DNA of 64,000 nt. Origin: Pararhodobacter zhoushanensis (lineage in GTDB: Bacteria > Pseudomonadota > Alphaproteobacteria > Rhodobacterales > Rhodobacteraceae). Below the pieces are notes generated by a model. The model was not told where the DNA came from. It saw only the letters and a list, made by a program, of their open reading frames with translations, and did no database searches. This document shows positions 52,025 to 60,664 of the stretch, one piece after another (the stretch's first letter is position 1; every line of letters starts with the position of its first letter). The stretch lies in contig NZ_JAPDFL010000001.1 of assembly GCF_025949695.1 (NCBI RefSeq), positions 2,545,501-2,609,500 on the forward strand, written 5' to 3'. The position numbers were made by a program, and so were the translations under genes.

Positions 52025-52738
52025 ATGACAGACCGCGATCAACCCCTGTGGAGCCGCATCGCCGACAGGCTCGGGCACGAGATTGCCGCAGGCCTCGCCC
52101 CCGGTGCCAAACTGCCGACCGAGGCGCAACTGGCCGAACGGTTCGGCGTCAACCGTCACACTGTCCGCCGCGCGATTGCGGCGCTGGCCGAACGCGGCAT
52201 CGTCTATGCACGGCGCGGTGCGGGGGTGTTTGTGGCAGCCAAGCCGACCGAATACCCGCTCACCCGCCGCATGCGCTTTCACCGCGCGCTGTCGGCAACG
52301 GGCCGCGTTCCGGGGCGCAAGGTGCTCAGCGTGCAGGGGTTTCCGGCGAGTGAGGACGAGGCATCAGCCCTGCATTTGGCTGTCGGTGATGAGGTGCTCA
52401 GAGTTGAAGGGCTGACCCTGTCCGACGGGGTGGTCATCGGCCATTTCCGCTCGGCCTTTCCGCAGGCGCGCTTGCCCGGGATGGCGGGGGCGATCGGTTC
52501 GGGGCTGGGCGTGACGGAGTCGCTTCGGGCCTGCGGGGTGCCCGACTACACCCGCGCCTGGACCAAGATCACCGCCAGCGCAGCCGACGCCCTGCTGGCC
52601 GGTCATTTGCAGCTGCGTCGGGGTGATCCGGTGATCCGGGCGGAGTCGCTCAATCTGGGGCCTGACGGGGCGCCGGTCGAATATGGTCTGGCGCATTTCG
52701 CCGGAGAACGGGTGACATTGAGCGTCATCCCCGACTGA
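52025..52738 (+). CDS. phnF: GntR/HutC-family regulator PhnF
   Basis: 237 residues. The GntR winged helix (GAKLPTEAQLAERFGVNRHTVRRAI) is followed by a chorismate-lyase-type effector domain (UTRA: EYPLTRRMRFHRALSA, EVLRVEGLTLSDG, YTRAWTKITA). PhnF represses the phn operon and is derepressed under phosphate limitation or by a ligand. It is divergent from phnG with the operator between them. Confidence 0.9.
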   Translation: MTDRDQPLWSRIADRLGHEIAAGLAPGAKLPTEAQLAERFGVNRHTVRRAIAALAERGIVYARRGAGVFVAAKPTEYPLTRRMRFHRALSATGRVPGRKVLSVQGFPASEDEASALHLAVGDEVLRVEGLTLSDGVVIGHFRSAFPQARLPGMAGAIGSGLGVTESLRACGVPDYTRAWTKITASAADALLAGHLQLRRGDPVIRAESLNLGPDGAPVEYGLAHFAGERVTLSVIPD

Positions 52739-52795
52739 CCGTCACCGCGCTGTCACCGACGCGCGGGATAGAGGGCGCGACCATTGGAGACCCCT

Positions 52796-53956
52796 ATGCC
52801 CTTGCTTCCCCCGATCCGCCTGACGGGTGCCCGCGTCCTGAACGACGGCATCCTGCACGATGCCCCCCTGACACTGGCCGAGGGTCGCGTCGCCGACGGC
52901 CCCGCGCGCGAGATTGATCTGCGCGGCTTTCTGCTTCTGCCCGGTATCGTCGATCTGCACGGCGACGGGTTCGAGCGTCACCTGACACCCCGACCCGCCG
53001 CGCCGTTCGACAAGGTCCGCGCCCTGCGCTCGGTGGCCGCCGAGCTGGCGGCGAATGGCGTGACCACCGCCTGGCTGGCGCAAAGCTGGAGCTGGGAGGG
53101 TGGTTCTCGCAGCGCCGACGCGACCGAGGCGTTGTTGCAGGCGGTTGAAGCCATGCGCGCCGATCTCATGGCGGATATCCGCGTGCAGATCCGGCTGGAA
53201 ACCCATGTGGTGGACGAACATCCCCGCCTGTTGGCTGCCGTGAAACGCTACGGCGTGGATTATGTGGTGTTCAACAATCATCTGTCCGAAGCTCTTGAGA
53301 TGGCGCACCACAAGCCGTTGCGCTTTGCCGGTTGGGCCGCGCAGCAGGGACGCAGTGCGCGCGCATTGCTGACGATTGTCGAGCAGGCGCAGCTTTGGGA
53401 CGCACAGGTGCCGCAGGCGCTGTGTGAACTGGCGGCGGGTCTGGGGGCCGAGGGCGTCTCGATGGGCTCGCATGGCGACGGCGACGATGCGGTCCGCGGG
53501 TTTTTCCGCAGCATCGGCGCACCGATTGCCGAGTTTCCCACCACGGTTGCGGCGGCCAGATCCGCGCGCAAGGCAGGCGAACCGGTGCTGATGGGCGCGC
53601 CCAATGTGGTGCGCGGTGGCAGCCAGTCGGGCAATATCGCCGCTGAAGGGCTGATTGCGGACGGTCTGTGTGACGCACTGGTATCGGACTATTACTACCC
53701 AGCGCTGTCGCAGGCTGCGTGGACCCTGGCCGAAAACGGCACCCTCGGGTTTGGCGCCGCCTGGGAGATGATCTCGACCCGCCCGGCGGCGATTCTCGGG
53801 CTGACGGATCGAGGGCGGCTTGAGGCTGGGCAGCGCGCCGATCTGGTCGTGATGAACCCTGACACTCAAAGCGTCGAGGCGACAATTTCGGGCGGGCGAC
53901 TGGCCTTTGCGCAGGGCAGGGCCGGTCGGCAGCTTTTCTCGGCCGGTGCCGCCTAG
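52796..53956 (+). CDS. Second PhnM-like amidohydrolase
   Basis: 386 residues from ATG 52796 (TTGGAGA upstream). LLPGIVDLHGDGFERHLTPR parallels the PhnM metal-site motif but differs at several positions (Asp-Leu-His-Gly-Asp-Gly instead of Glu-Leu-His-Thr-Asp-Asn). SDYYYPALSQAAWTLAENG, GAPNVVRGGSQSGN and the C-terminal GRLEAGQRADLVVMNPD are shared with the phnM at 45078. Probably hydrolyses a related ribose phosphonate triphosphate or is a backup. Its 3' end overlaps the convergent acetyltransferase stop. Confidence 0.82.
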   Translation: MPLLPPIRLTGARVLNDGILHDAPLTLAEGRVADGPAREIDLRGFLLLPGIVDLHGDGFERHLTPRPAAPFDKVRALRSVAAELAANGVTTAWLAQSWSWEGGSRSADATEALLQAVEAMRADLMADIRVQIRLETHVVDEHPRLLAAVKRYGVDYVVFNNHLSEALEMAHHKPLRFAGWAAQQGRSARALLTIVEQAQLWDAQVPQALCELAAGLGAEGVSMGSHGDGDDAVRGFFRSIGAPIAEFPTTVAAARSARKAGEPVLMGAPNVVRGGSQSGNIAAEGLIADGLCDALVSDYYYPALSQAAWTLAENGTLGFGAAWEMISTRPAAILGLTDRGRLEAGQRADLVVMNPDTQSVEATISGGRLAFAQGRAGRQLFSAGAA

Positions 53957-54570
53957 CCGCCGTGCTTTTCAAGGAAGGCTTCGGCGGGCAGGCTGCGAAA
54001 GTCGCTCAGGGCGGTGCGCAGCGCTTCATGTGGCCAGTCCCACCATGCCAATTCCAGCAGCCGGTCGATCACCGGCTGCGCGAACCGCGCCCGCAGCGGT
54101 GACGCAGAAACGCCCGCAACGATCATGAAAGGTGCCACGTCCCTGGTGACAACGGCACCGGACGCAACAATTGCGCCGATGCCGATCGTCACCTCGGGCT
54201 TGATGATCGCGCCGTGACCGATCCAGCAATCATGCCCCAGCACGCAGCGCCGCGCCGCGCGCCGCTGAAAGAACGCCTCGTCTTCGGTGGTATCGTCCCA
54301 ATAGCAGGCAGAGCGATAGAGGAAGTGATGCTGCGCCGCGTTCTGCAGCGGGTGATCGGTGGGGCCGATCCGGGTGAAGGCGGCGATATTGGCAAACTTG
54401 CCGACGGTGCAATTGGCGATATCGGCATAGCGGTCACAATAGGCATAATCGCCAAACGCGCTGTTGGTGACGCGGCTGCCGCGCCCGACCTCGCAATAGG
54501 CCCCAAAACTTGCATTGCTGATTTCGCAGTCAGGATGGAGGAACGGTTCGGTGGCCGACAATCTGGGCAT
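53953..54570 (-). CDS. Phosphonate-locus left-handed-beta-helix acetyltransferase
   Basis: 205 residues from ATG 54570. Hexapeptide repeats with Ile/Val at every sixth position (AYCEVGRGSRVTNSAFGDYA, VLGHDCWIGHGAIIKPEVTI) and a long insertion loop (GPTDHPLQNAAQHHFLYR) are of the xenobiotic/chloramphenicol acetyltransferase type, the group found in phn clusters (TIGR03308-like). It may N-acetylate aminoalkylphosphonates, as PhnO does with a different fold. It is 23 bp downstream of phnE. Confidence 0.8.
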   Translation of the reverse strand: MPRLSATEPFLHPDCEISNASFGAYCEVGRGSRVTNSAFGDYAYCDRYADIANCTVGKFANIAAFTRIGPTDHPLQNAAQHHFLYRSACYWDDTTEDEAFFQRRAARRCVLGHDCWIGHGAIIKPEVTIGIGAIVASGAVVTRDVAPFMIVAGVSASPLRARFAQPVIDRLLELAWWDWPHEALRTALSDFRSLPAEAFLEKHGG

Positions 54571-54593
54571 GGGGTGACTCGATACGAGAGGGG

Positions 54594-55937
54594 TTAACGA
54601 CCGCTGCCGTCGCCTTTGATCAACCGGCGGCGCAGCCAGCCCGACAGGGCGTCCATGGCAAACACCATCAGCACGATCAGGATGATGTAATAGGTCACCT
54701 TCTCCCAATCCGCCGTGGTCTGGATCGCTTGCGTCAACAAAAGACCGATGCCCCCGCCGACGATGGCCCCGATGATGGTGGCTGAGCGGGTGTTGGATTC
54801 GAACATATAGAGCACCTGGCTCAGCAGCACGGGCAACACCTGCGGGATCACGCCGAAACGATAGCGCTGGACGACATCGGCACCGGTCGAGCGGATACCC
54901 TCGATCTGCTTGTCATCCACGTTTTCAAGCGCTTCCGAGAAGAGCTTGCCGAAACTGCCGGTATCCGTGGTCAGGATTGCCAGCGCGCCGGTCATCGGTC
55001 CGGGGCCAAAGGCGCGCGACAGGATGATGGTGAAGATCAGACCGTCAACGCCGCGCACAAAGTCGAAGATCCGGCGCATGACGAAGCGGATGGCACGCGA
55101 GGGCGCGAAATTGCCCGCTGCCAGAAAGGCCAGCGGCAGTGCGATCATGGCCGCGCCAAACGTCCCGAGGAAGGCCATCAGGATCGTCTCGCCCAGCGCC
55201 CAGACCACGTCGCCATGCCGCCAGATGGTGTTGTTCCAGATGTTCGACACCATCAGCGAGACGTTGCTCTGCGCGGGATCAAGACGCTCTCCGACCAAGA
55301 CGGTCGAGGCAACCTGAGCCCAGCTCATCCCCCAGTACGGGCTGGCGAGGTCGAAGAAGAACAGCTCCCAGCCCGGAAAATAGCGCAGGGTTTCGGTGCG
55401 CGAGCGGGTTACTGACAGCCGCCCGGCGGGGGTGGTGATTGCCACCCGCGTGGACGAGGCGTTGATGAAATCGGGCACTTCTGGCGTTGGCAGGTCCAGA
55501 TGGATACCATTGTCCGACGTGATGCGGATCACGCCATAGCCCGGATAGTCATAGCTGACCACCGGCCCGTCATAGGTCACCGAATGGCCCTGCGGCAGGT
55601 CGATCTGGACGATATCACCGTCAACCTGCACCCAGTCGGGGCGCTGGTTGGCGGCAAAGGTCATCCGGCGCGACCCCTCGATGGACACCGACATCTCGCC
55701 GCTGCGGTTGTCGCGGGTGACGTGGACCTTGTGGGCAACCGCATCGCTCATCAGGATCGCCGCGTTGTCGAGCCGGGCACGCGAGGCAAGGCCGGGCAGG
55801 TCGAAGGCGAAGAAGACATAGGTCAGATAGACCAGGATCAGTGCCGGAAGGGCGAAGGACCGAATGCGCTTGCCGCGAAACCGGGCAAGAAGATCGCTTT
55901 GCATCGCTGCGGTGGCGGCCATGTCAGGCGTCTCCAT
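54594..55937 (-). CDS. phnE: Phosphonate ABC transporter permease PhnE, long form
   Basis: 447 residues (or 442 from ATG 55922). After the first helix (about 27-47) there is an about 170-residue soluble, beta-rich insertion (HKVHVTRDNRSGEMSVSIEG, QVDGDIVQIDLPQGHSV, YDGPVVSYDYPGYG), then the usual PhnE permease with EALENVDDKQIEGIRSTGAD as the ATPase-contact loop and GLLLTQAIQTT. It is the second permease of a heterodimer. The insertion faces the periplasm by the positive-inside rule and has no counterpart in E. coli PhnE. The start overlaps the first phnE by up to 14 bp. Confidence 0.9.
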   Translation of the reverse strand: METPDMAATAAMQSDLLARFRGKRIRSFALPALILVYLTYVFFAFDLPGLASRARLDNAAILMSDAVAHKVHVTRDNRSGEMSVSIEGSRRMTFAANQRPDWVQVDGDIVQIDLPQGHSVTYDGPVVSYDYPGYGVIRITSDNGIHLDLPTPEVPDFINASSTRVAITTPAGRLSVTRSRTETLRYFPGWELFFFDLASPYWGMSWAQVASTVLVGERLDPAQSNVSLMVSNIWNNTIWRHGDVVWALGETILMAFLGTFGAAMIALPLAFLAAGNFAPSRAIRFVMRRIFDFVRGVDGLIFTIILSRAFGPGPMTGALAILTTDTGSFGKLFSEALENVDDKQIEGIRSTGADVVQRYRFGVIPQVLPVLLSQVLYMFESNTRSATIIGAIVGGGIGLLLTQAIQTTADWEKVTYYIILIVLMVFAMDALSGWLRRRLIKGDGSGR

Positions 55938-56790
55938 ACGTGAGGCGGTGGCGGATCACGCCGGACAGCTGGTCGAATATCACGATGGTCGCGAAAAGCA
56001 CGATGAAGATCCCGGCGGCCTCATCCAGCTTGCCCTGACCAAAGGTCATGGCATTCTTCAGCTCATACCCAATCCCGCCTGCGCCGACGAAGCCAAGGAT
56101 GGCCGAAGCGCGGATGTTGATCTCGAAACGCAGCAGCGCGTAGCTGAAATAATTCGGCGCAACCTGAGGCAGGACACCCAGCATCATGCGCTGAACCCAG
56201 CCCGCGCCGACCGAGGCGAGGCCTTCAACCGGCTTGAGGTCAGCGTTCTCGTTCACCTCTGAAAACAGTTTTCCCGTCGCGCCCGCCGTGTGCAGGGCGA
56301 TGGCGATGGCGGCAGGCACGGGGCCAGCGCCCAGCACAAAGATCAGCACCAGCGCAATCACGATCTCGGGCACCGCGCGCAACACGTCCGAAAGCCGGCG
56401 AAACACCACGATCAGGCGTGGCCACGCGGCCAGCCCGCGGGTCGATGCCAATGCCAGCAGCCCGCCAAGCAGCGTGCCGATCAGCGTGGACACCGCCGCG
56501 ATGTTGATCGTCTCGATCAGCGGGGGCAGGGCGTCCCAGATATGGCCGGGCAGATTGCCCGCCTTGGCGATCGCCTCGTCGACGATATCGGCGGGAAAGT
56601 CGAAAATATGGGTGATACCGTTCAGGAAATCACCGGCGTTCCGCGCCTGGGCGATCTGAAAGCCCGAGACCATCAGCGCCACGAAGAGGATCGTCAACAG
56701 GCCGGAATACAGCCGTCTCCGCTGGACCTGAGCGAGATACGCGTGTCGCAGATCGGCTGTGCCGCGGGCACCGGTGGCGAGGAATGTCAT
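55924..56790 (-). CDS. phnE: Phosphonate ABC transporter permease PhnE, short form
   Basis: 288 residues, canonical PhnE: a cytoplasmic basic N-terminus, about six helices, the coupling loop FSEVNENADLKPVEGLASVGA and the end LSGVIRHRLTYGD. It forms the membrane channel with the long paralogue and is driven by PhnC. A terminator-like hairpin separates it from phnD. Confidence 0.92.
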   Translation of the reverse strand: MTFLATGARGTADLRHAYLAQVQRRRLYSGLLTILFVALMVSGFQIAQARNAGDFLNGITHIFDFPADIVDEAIAKAGNLPGHIWDALPPLIETINIAAVSTLIGTLLGGLLALASTRGLAAWPRLIVVFRRLSDVLRAVPEIVIALVLIFVLGAGPVPAAIAIALHTAGATGKLFSEVNENADLKPVEGLASVGAGWVQRMMLGVLPQVAPNYFSYALLRFEINIRASAILGFVGAGGIGYELKNAMTFGQGKLDEAAGIFIVLFATIVIFDQLSGVIRHRLTYGDA

Positions 56791-56803
56791 GCAGGATTTC
56801 CAA

Positions 56804-56834
56804 TAAAAAGCGGGCCCGCGCTGGACGCGGGCCC
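56804..56834 (-). terminator. Hairpin with T-run between phnD and phnE (attenuator)
   Basis: On the minus strand GGGCCCGCG / CGCGGGCCC with a TCCAG loop is followed by GCTTTTT, i.e. a full intrinsic terminator inside the transporter operon. It would let phnD be made in excess over the permeases, as is common for binding-protein genes. Confidence 0.8.
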
Positions 56835-56849
56835 CTTTGTGGTATCGGC

Positions 56850-57773
56850 TCAGTTCATCTGTGCGCGGCGCACTTCGATGATGGTCTCATAGGCTTCGTG
56901 CGAGATCGGGGTGAAGCCCGCCGTATCGCCCGCCGCGACGCCATAGGCGCAGGTCGGATCGGTGGCGTAGAGGTTCTCGGCCAGTGCGGTCACGGTGTCG
57001 CGCACGTCCTGCGGCAGCGAGCTGCGGACCACGACCGGACCCTCGGGGATCGGGCGCGAGCGCCAGATTTCGACCAGATCGTTCATGTCAACCAGACCGG
57101 CATCGACGGCGCGACGCAGCGCGCCCGAGTTATAGCCGTCTTCCCACGCGCCCAGACCATCGGCCCAGGTCACACCCGCGTCGACGCTGCCGTTGTTGAC
57201 CGCGATGATGGTCTGCTCATGGCCGCCGGTGAACACGACTTCACCGAAGTAATCGCCGTTTTCCATCGTGTGGCCGGTGATCTGCGGGATCTCGACGGAC
57301 GGGATCAGGAACCCCGAGGTCGAGTTGGGATCGCCAAAGCCAAAGCGACGGCCCTGCATGTCGGTCAGCGCGGTGATGCCGCTGTCAGCGCGGGCAAAAC
57401 CGATCGAGAAATACGAGAACGAGCCATCGAGGTTGGTCTTGACCAGCACCGGCTCGACCGCTTCGGGATCGGCCAGATACACGGCAGCATAGGCCGAGGC
57501 ACCCAGCCACGCCATGTCCAGATTGCCGCCCAGCAGGCCCTGGATCACGCCGTTGTAATCGGCGGGCGCGAACAGGGTGGTCGGTACGCCCAGCGCTTCC
57601 TCGACATAGGTGCGCAGGCATTCGTTGTTGGCCAGACGGTCCTGAGCGTTCTCGCCACCCAGCAGGCCAATTCTGAATTCGGTGATTTCCTGGGCTTGGG
57701 CAACGCCGGTCAGGGCGGTGGTCAGAGCCAGTGCGGCAGCAAGCGTCTTCATCGGTTTTCTCCGTTGCGACAT
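56850..57773 (-). CDS. phnD: Phosphonate ABC transporter substrate-binding protein
   Basis: 307 residues (or 300 from MKTLAAALAL at 57752). A signal peptide ends at AQAQ. The PhnD family runs through GLLGGENAQDRLANNECLRT, FAPADYNGVIQGLLGGNLDM, WLGASAYAAVY, FGDPNSTSGFLIP and GGHEQTIIAVNNGSVDAG. It captures phosphonates (2-AEP in the best-known members) in the periplasm. Lies between phnC and the terminator. Confidence 0.92.
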   Translation of the reverse strand: MSQRRKPMKTLAAALALTTALTGVAQAQEITEFRIGLLGGENAQDRLANNECLRTYVEEALGVPTTLFAPADYNGVIQGLLGGNLDMAWLGASAYAAVYLADPEAVEPVLVKTNLDGSFSYFSIGFARADSGITALTDMQGRRFGFGDPNSTSGFLIPSVEIPQITGHTMENGDYFGEVVFTGGHEQTIIAVNNGSVDAGVTWADGLGAWEDGYNSGALRRAVDAGLVDMNDLVEIWRSRPIPEGPVVVRSSLPQDVRDTVTALAENLYATDPTCAYGVAAGDTAGFTPISHEAYETIIEVRRAQMN

Positions 57774-57808
57774 GAGGCCCGAAGGGGCCGGAAAAAAGGG
57801 GGTAAAGG

Positions 57809-58636
57809 TTACTGCGCGGCCATCGGCAGGACGTGCAGATGGGCGACCTTGTCGGCGGGCAGCGACGTAGAGGTCGCGTCCTCGTTGAAGCTTTCATCCG
57901 CGCCATAGATTTCGCGTGCGGCGTCTGTCGTCAGATCGGCGGGCACACCGTCGAACACGATCCGCCCGTCGCGCAGCCCGATCACCCGGTCGCAATAGCG
58001 CCGCGCGGTATCGAGCGTGTGCAGGTTGGCGATGACCATGCGGCCATCCTCCGTGTTGATGCGCTTGAGCGTGTCCATGACGATCTGCGCATTCATCGGG
58101 TCGAGGCTGGCGATCGGCTCGTCGGCCAGAATGATCTTGGGATCCTGCATCAGCGCGCGGGCAATCGCGACACGCTGCTGCTGGCCGCCGGACAGGGCTT
58201 CGGCCCGTTTGGGGGCCTGCTCGGCGATGCCCAGCCGGTCCAGAATGTCCAACGCCTGCAGGATGTCGGCGCGGGGCCACATGTTGAAGATCGTGGTCAG
58301 GGTCGACCGGCTGTTGAGCTTGCCGTGCAGCACGTTCGAGGCCACGTCCATGCGCGGCACCAGATTGAACTGCTGAAAGATCATCGCGCACTGGCTTTGC
58401 CACGCACGGGCCGCAGCGCCGTTCAGCGCAAGGATGTCTTTGCCATCGACAAGGATCTGCCCGGAAGTTGCCGTCGTCAGCCGGTTCATCATGCGCAGGA
58501 ACGTGGACTTCCCGGCACCCGAGCGACCGATGATGCCGATGAACTGCGCGCCGTCCACGCGGAAACTGATGTTGTCCACGGCCGTACGTTGGCCAAAGAC
58601 CCGAGAGACATTGCGAACTTCAAGCATCAACCGCAC
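57809..58636 (-). CDS. phnC: Phosphonate ABC transporter ATP-binding protein
   Basis: 275 residues (or 272 from [10 protein letters not shown]). Walker [17 protein letters not shown]-loop [20 protein letters not shown] (PhnC-typical), signature [16 protein letters not shown], Walker [13 protein letters not shown] and [15 protein letters not shown]. First gene of the transporter operon phnC-phnD-phnE-phnE-acetyltransferase. Its promoter must lie in the 58637-58964 region. Confidence 0.93.
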   Translation of the reverse strand: MRLMLEVRNVSRVFGQRTAVDNISFRVDGAQFIGIIGRSGAGKSTFLRMMNRLTTATSGQILVDGKDILALNGAAARAWQSQCAMIFQQFNLVPRMDVASNVLHGKLNSRSTLTTIFNMWPRADILQALDILDRLGIAEQAPKRAEALSGGQQQRVAIARALMQDPKIILADEPIASLDPMNAQIVMDTLKRINTEDGRMVIANLHTLDTARRYCDRVIGLRDGRIVFDGVPADLTTDAAREIYGADESFNEDATSTSLPADKVAHLHVLPMAAQ

Positions 58637-58964
58637 CCATCTGTGTGTTGCGGGACAGATGCAGGTCTTCGACGACAGAAGGGTGACTGATTTGAATCAG
58701 TTTAGTGAAAGGCGCGGTCGGGGTCGAACAACGCCGGTTTGGCAGGGCGTTCCGGCCATCTATAGAATCTGCAAATGGTTAACATTAGAAAGATCAATTT
58801 CTCAAATGCCCTCGGCACCCCTATCCACACAAGACAGAGTGCCAGCACCGATATGCGTCGGGATGCTGCGCTGCGATGCCTGAAGGCGCCCTTCGGGGGC
58901 CTTGGGGATCATCGCGGCCAGTGTTGCAGTCCTGCTGCGGCCATCCTTGGGAGGGGAATACAGA
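58637..58964. other. Divergent intergenic region with a palindrome upstream of phnC
   Basis: 328 bp between phnC (minus) and the MFS gene (plus). ACTGATT-TG-AATCAGT, a perfect 7+2+7 palindrome, lies at 58686-58701, about 50 bp upstream of phnC. Read on the minus strand, CTGATTCAAATCAGTCAC resembles a Pho box only in its second half, so PhoB control is possible but weak. An in-frame extension of the MFS gene back to 58902 is unlikely to be translated. No other gene is seen. Confidence 0.45.
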
Positions 58965-60080
58965 ATGAAACTGGGGATCATGGGCGTTGCTGCCCTGCTT
59001 GTGGCGCATGTGGCAGGTATGCTGGATCTGGTGGCGCTGCCTGTCTGGGTCGGCGCGTTGCGCGACCGATTCGGGTTTTCGCTGCAACAGGCCGGTGCTT
59101 TGCCGACGCTGTTCCTGCTGGGGGCCGTGCTGGCTTCGGTGCTGTTCGCCGCACGGGTGAACCGTCTCAGCCATAAGCTGGTCGCCACTCTGGGCTTTGC
59201 GGTTGCGGCAGCGGCCTTTCTTGCGGCCTCGACGCAGACCGGTTTTGGCGTGCTGGCCGTCCTGCACGTCGTCGCCGGGGTTGCGGTGGGCTCGGGCCTG
59301 TCGATGGTCCATGGGGCCATCGGGCGCTCGCAGAACCCGCACCGTCTGTTTGCCATGGCCGGGATCTGCCTTGGCATCTTCGCGGTGGTGTTTCTGGGCG
59401 CCGTCCCGCAACTGCTGATCGCCTTTGGCGGCGCGGCAATGTTCGTGTGCTTTGGGGCGCTGATGGCGGTGGCTGCGGTTACCAGCCTGCTGTTTTTCCC
59501 CAAGACCGATCTGGTCGAGATGCCGTCGCAACTGCCGCCGCTGTCACGGCCGGTGTGGTTCCTGATCTTCGGGATCAGCCTGATGACCTTCAATCAGGCG
59601 ATGGTCTTCTCGTTTGTCGAGGTCATCGGCGGTGTGCGCGGCTTTCCCGTCGAAAGCGTGCTGGCGGTGCTGATCGCGATGGGTCTGGTCAATCTGGTCT
59701 TTCCGGCCCCGCTGGCGATCTTCCTTGAAAAGCGCGTCTCGGCCTACCGGGTCGTGCTGGTCGGACCGATGGTTCAGGCAGCGCTGGCGCTGGTGGTGAC
59801 CATGGTGACGGTTCTGCCGGTCTGGGCACCCTCTGCCGCGGTTTTCGTCGCGGTGCAGATTTTCACCCACACCTTCGCCTTTGGCCTGCTGGCGCGCATT
59901 GACCGGACCGGTCGCGCCGTGTCGGCGACGCCGGCCATGCTGATGATCGGCGCGGCACTGGGGCCGTTCATCGGTGGCGCGCTCAGCCAGAACTTCGGCT
60001 TCCCGGCACTGGGCATTGCGGCTGTGGTCGTTGCGGCGGTATCGTGCTTCTTCTTTGCCCAATCCAAGGCCCGCACATGA
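58965..60080 (+). CDS. Major facilitator superfamily transporter
   Basis: 371 residues from ATG 58965 with GAGGGG upstream; about 11-12 transmembrane helices. Motifs typical of MFS: a loop between helices 2 and 3 reduced to ARVNRLSHK, GSGLSMVHGAIGRSQNPHR in the middle of the first half, and NQAMVFSFVEVIGG at the start of the second half. It is coupled by an ATGA overlap to a cupin gene and then to two dehydrogenases, so it probably imports the sugar acid or related compound that these metabolise. Confidence 0.8.
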   Translation: MKLGIMGVAALLVAHVAGMLDLVALPVWVGALRDRFGFSLQQAGALPTLFLLGAVLASVLFAARVNRLSHKLVATLGFAVAAAAFLAASTQTGFGVLAVLHVVAGVAVGSGLSMVHGAIGRSQNPHRLFAMAGICLGIFAVVFLGAVPQLLIAFGGAAMFVCFGALMAVAAVTSLLFFPKTDLVEMPSQLPPLSRPVWFLIFGISLMTFNQAMVFSFVEVIGGVRGFPVESVLAVLIAMGLVNLVFPAPLAIFLEKRVSAYRVVLVGPMVQAALALVVTMVTVLPVWAPSAAVFVAVQIFTHTFAFGLLARIDRTGRAVSATPAMLMIGAALGPFIGGALSQNFGFPALGIAAVVVAAVSCFFFAQSKART

Positions 60081-60658
60081 CAGAATTTCCAGCAATCCAC
60101 CGCGTCGTGACCGGGCATGACGCGGAGGGGCGGGCGGTGATCTCGCAAAACGGGCCTTTGCCCACGGTGATCCCGCTGGCCTCTATCCCCGGCACCGTCT
60201 TTCACGAGGTCTGGGCCACGCTGCAAACGCCGGTGCCCGTCGGGAACGAGGCCGATCCGACGCTCGGCCCGCTCACCCTGCCGCCGCCTGCGAACGGCAC
60301 GCGCATCCGCTTCGTCGATATCCCGCCCGACACCGAGGATTTTCTGCAGACCGGCGCCGCCAAGATGGGTGCCGCGTTTTCCGAAATCGGCGACAAGGGC
60401 GCGTCTACGGTCACGGCGACAAGCCCGCATCCGCTGATGCACCGCACTGAATCGGTGGATTATGGCATCGTGATCTCGGGCGAGATGACCCTGGTTCTGG
60501 ATGAGGGCGAGGTGGCGCTGAAGCCCGGCTCCGTGGTCATCCAGCGCGGGACCAATCATGCCTGGGCGAACAGATCGGGCGCGATGTGCCGCATGCTGTT
60601 TGTGCTGATCGACGGCACCTATGCGCCCGAAATCGCCCTGACGGCTCAGGCCGATTGA
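60077..60658 (+). CDS. Cupin-domain protein
   Basis: 193 residues from ATG 60077 (ATGA overlap). A C-terminal cupin with metal-site elements HRTESVDYGIVISGEMTLVL and GSVVIQRGTNHAWAN gives His, Glu and the late His. Single-cupin proteins of this layout occur in sugar-acid and aromatic catabolic operons as isomerases, lyases or dioxygenases, or as ligand-binding accessories. The exact reaction is unknown. Confidence 0.75.
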   Translation: MTEFPAIHRVVTGHDAEGRAVISQNGPLPTVIPLASIPGTVFHEVWATLQTPVPVGNEADPTLGPLTLPPPANGTRIRFVDIPPDTEDFLQTGAAKMGAAFSEIGDKGASTVTATSPHPLMHRTESVDYGIVISGEMTLVLDEGEVALKPGSVVIQRGTNHAWANRSGAMCRMLFVLIDGTYAPEIALTAQAD

Positions 60659-60664
60659 CCCGGT

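Noticed and set aside
58680..58705. PHO box upstream of phnC
   Set aside because: Only one half (CAGTCAC) fits the consensus; the other half does not, so it is recorded as a palindrome without naming PhoB.
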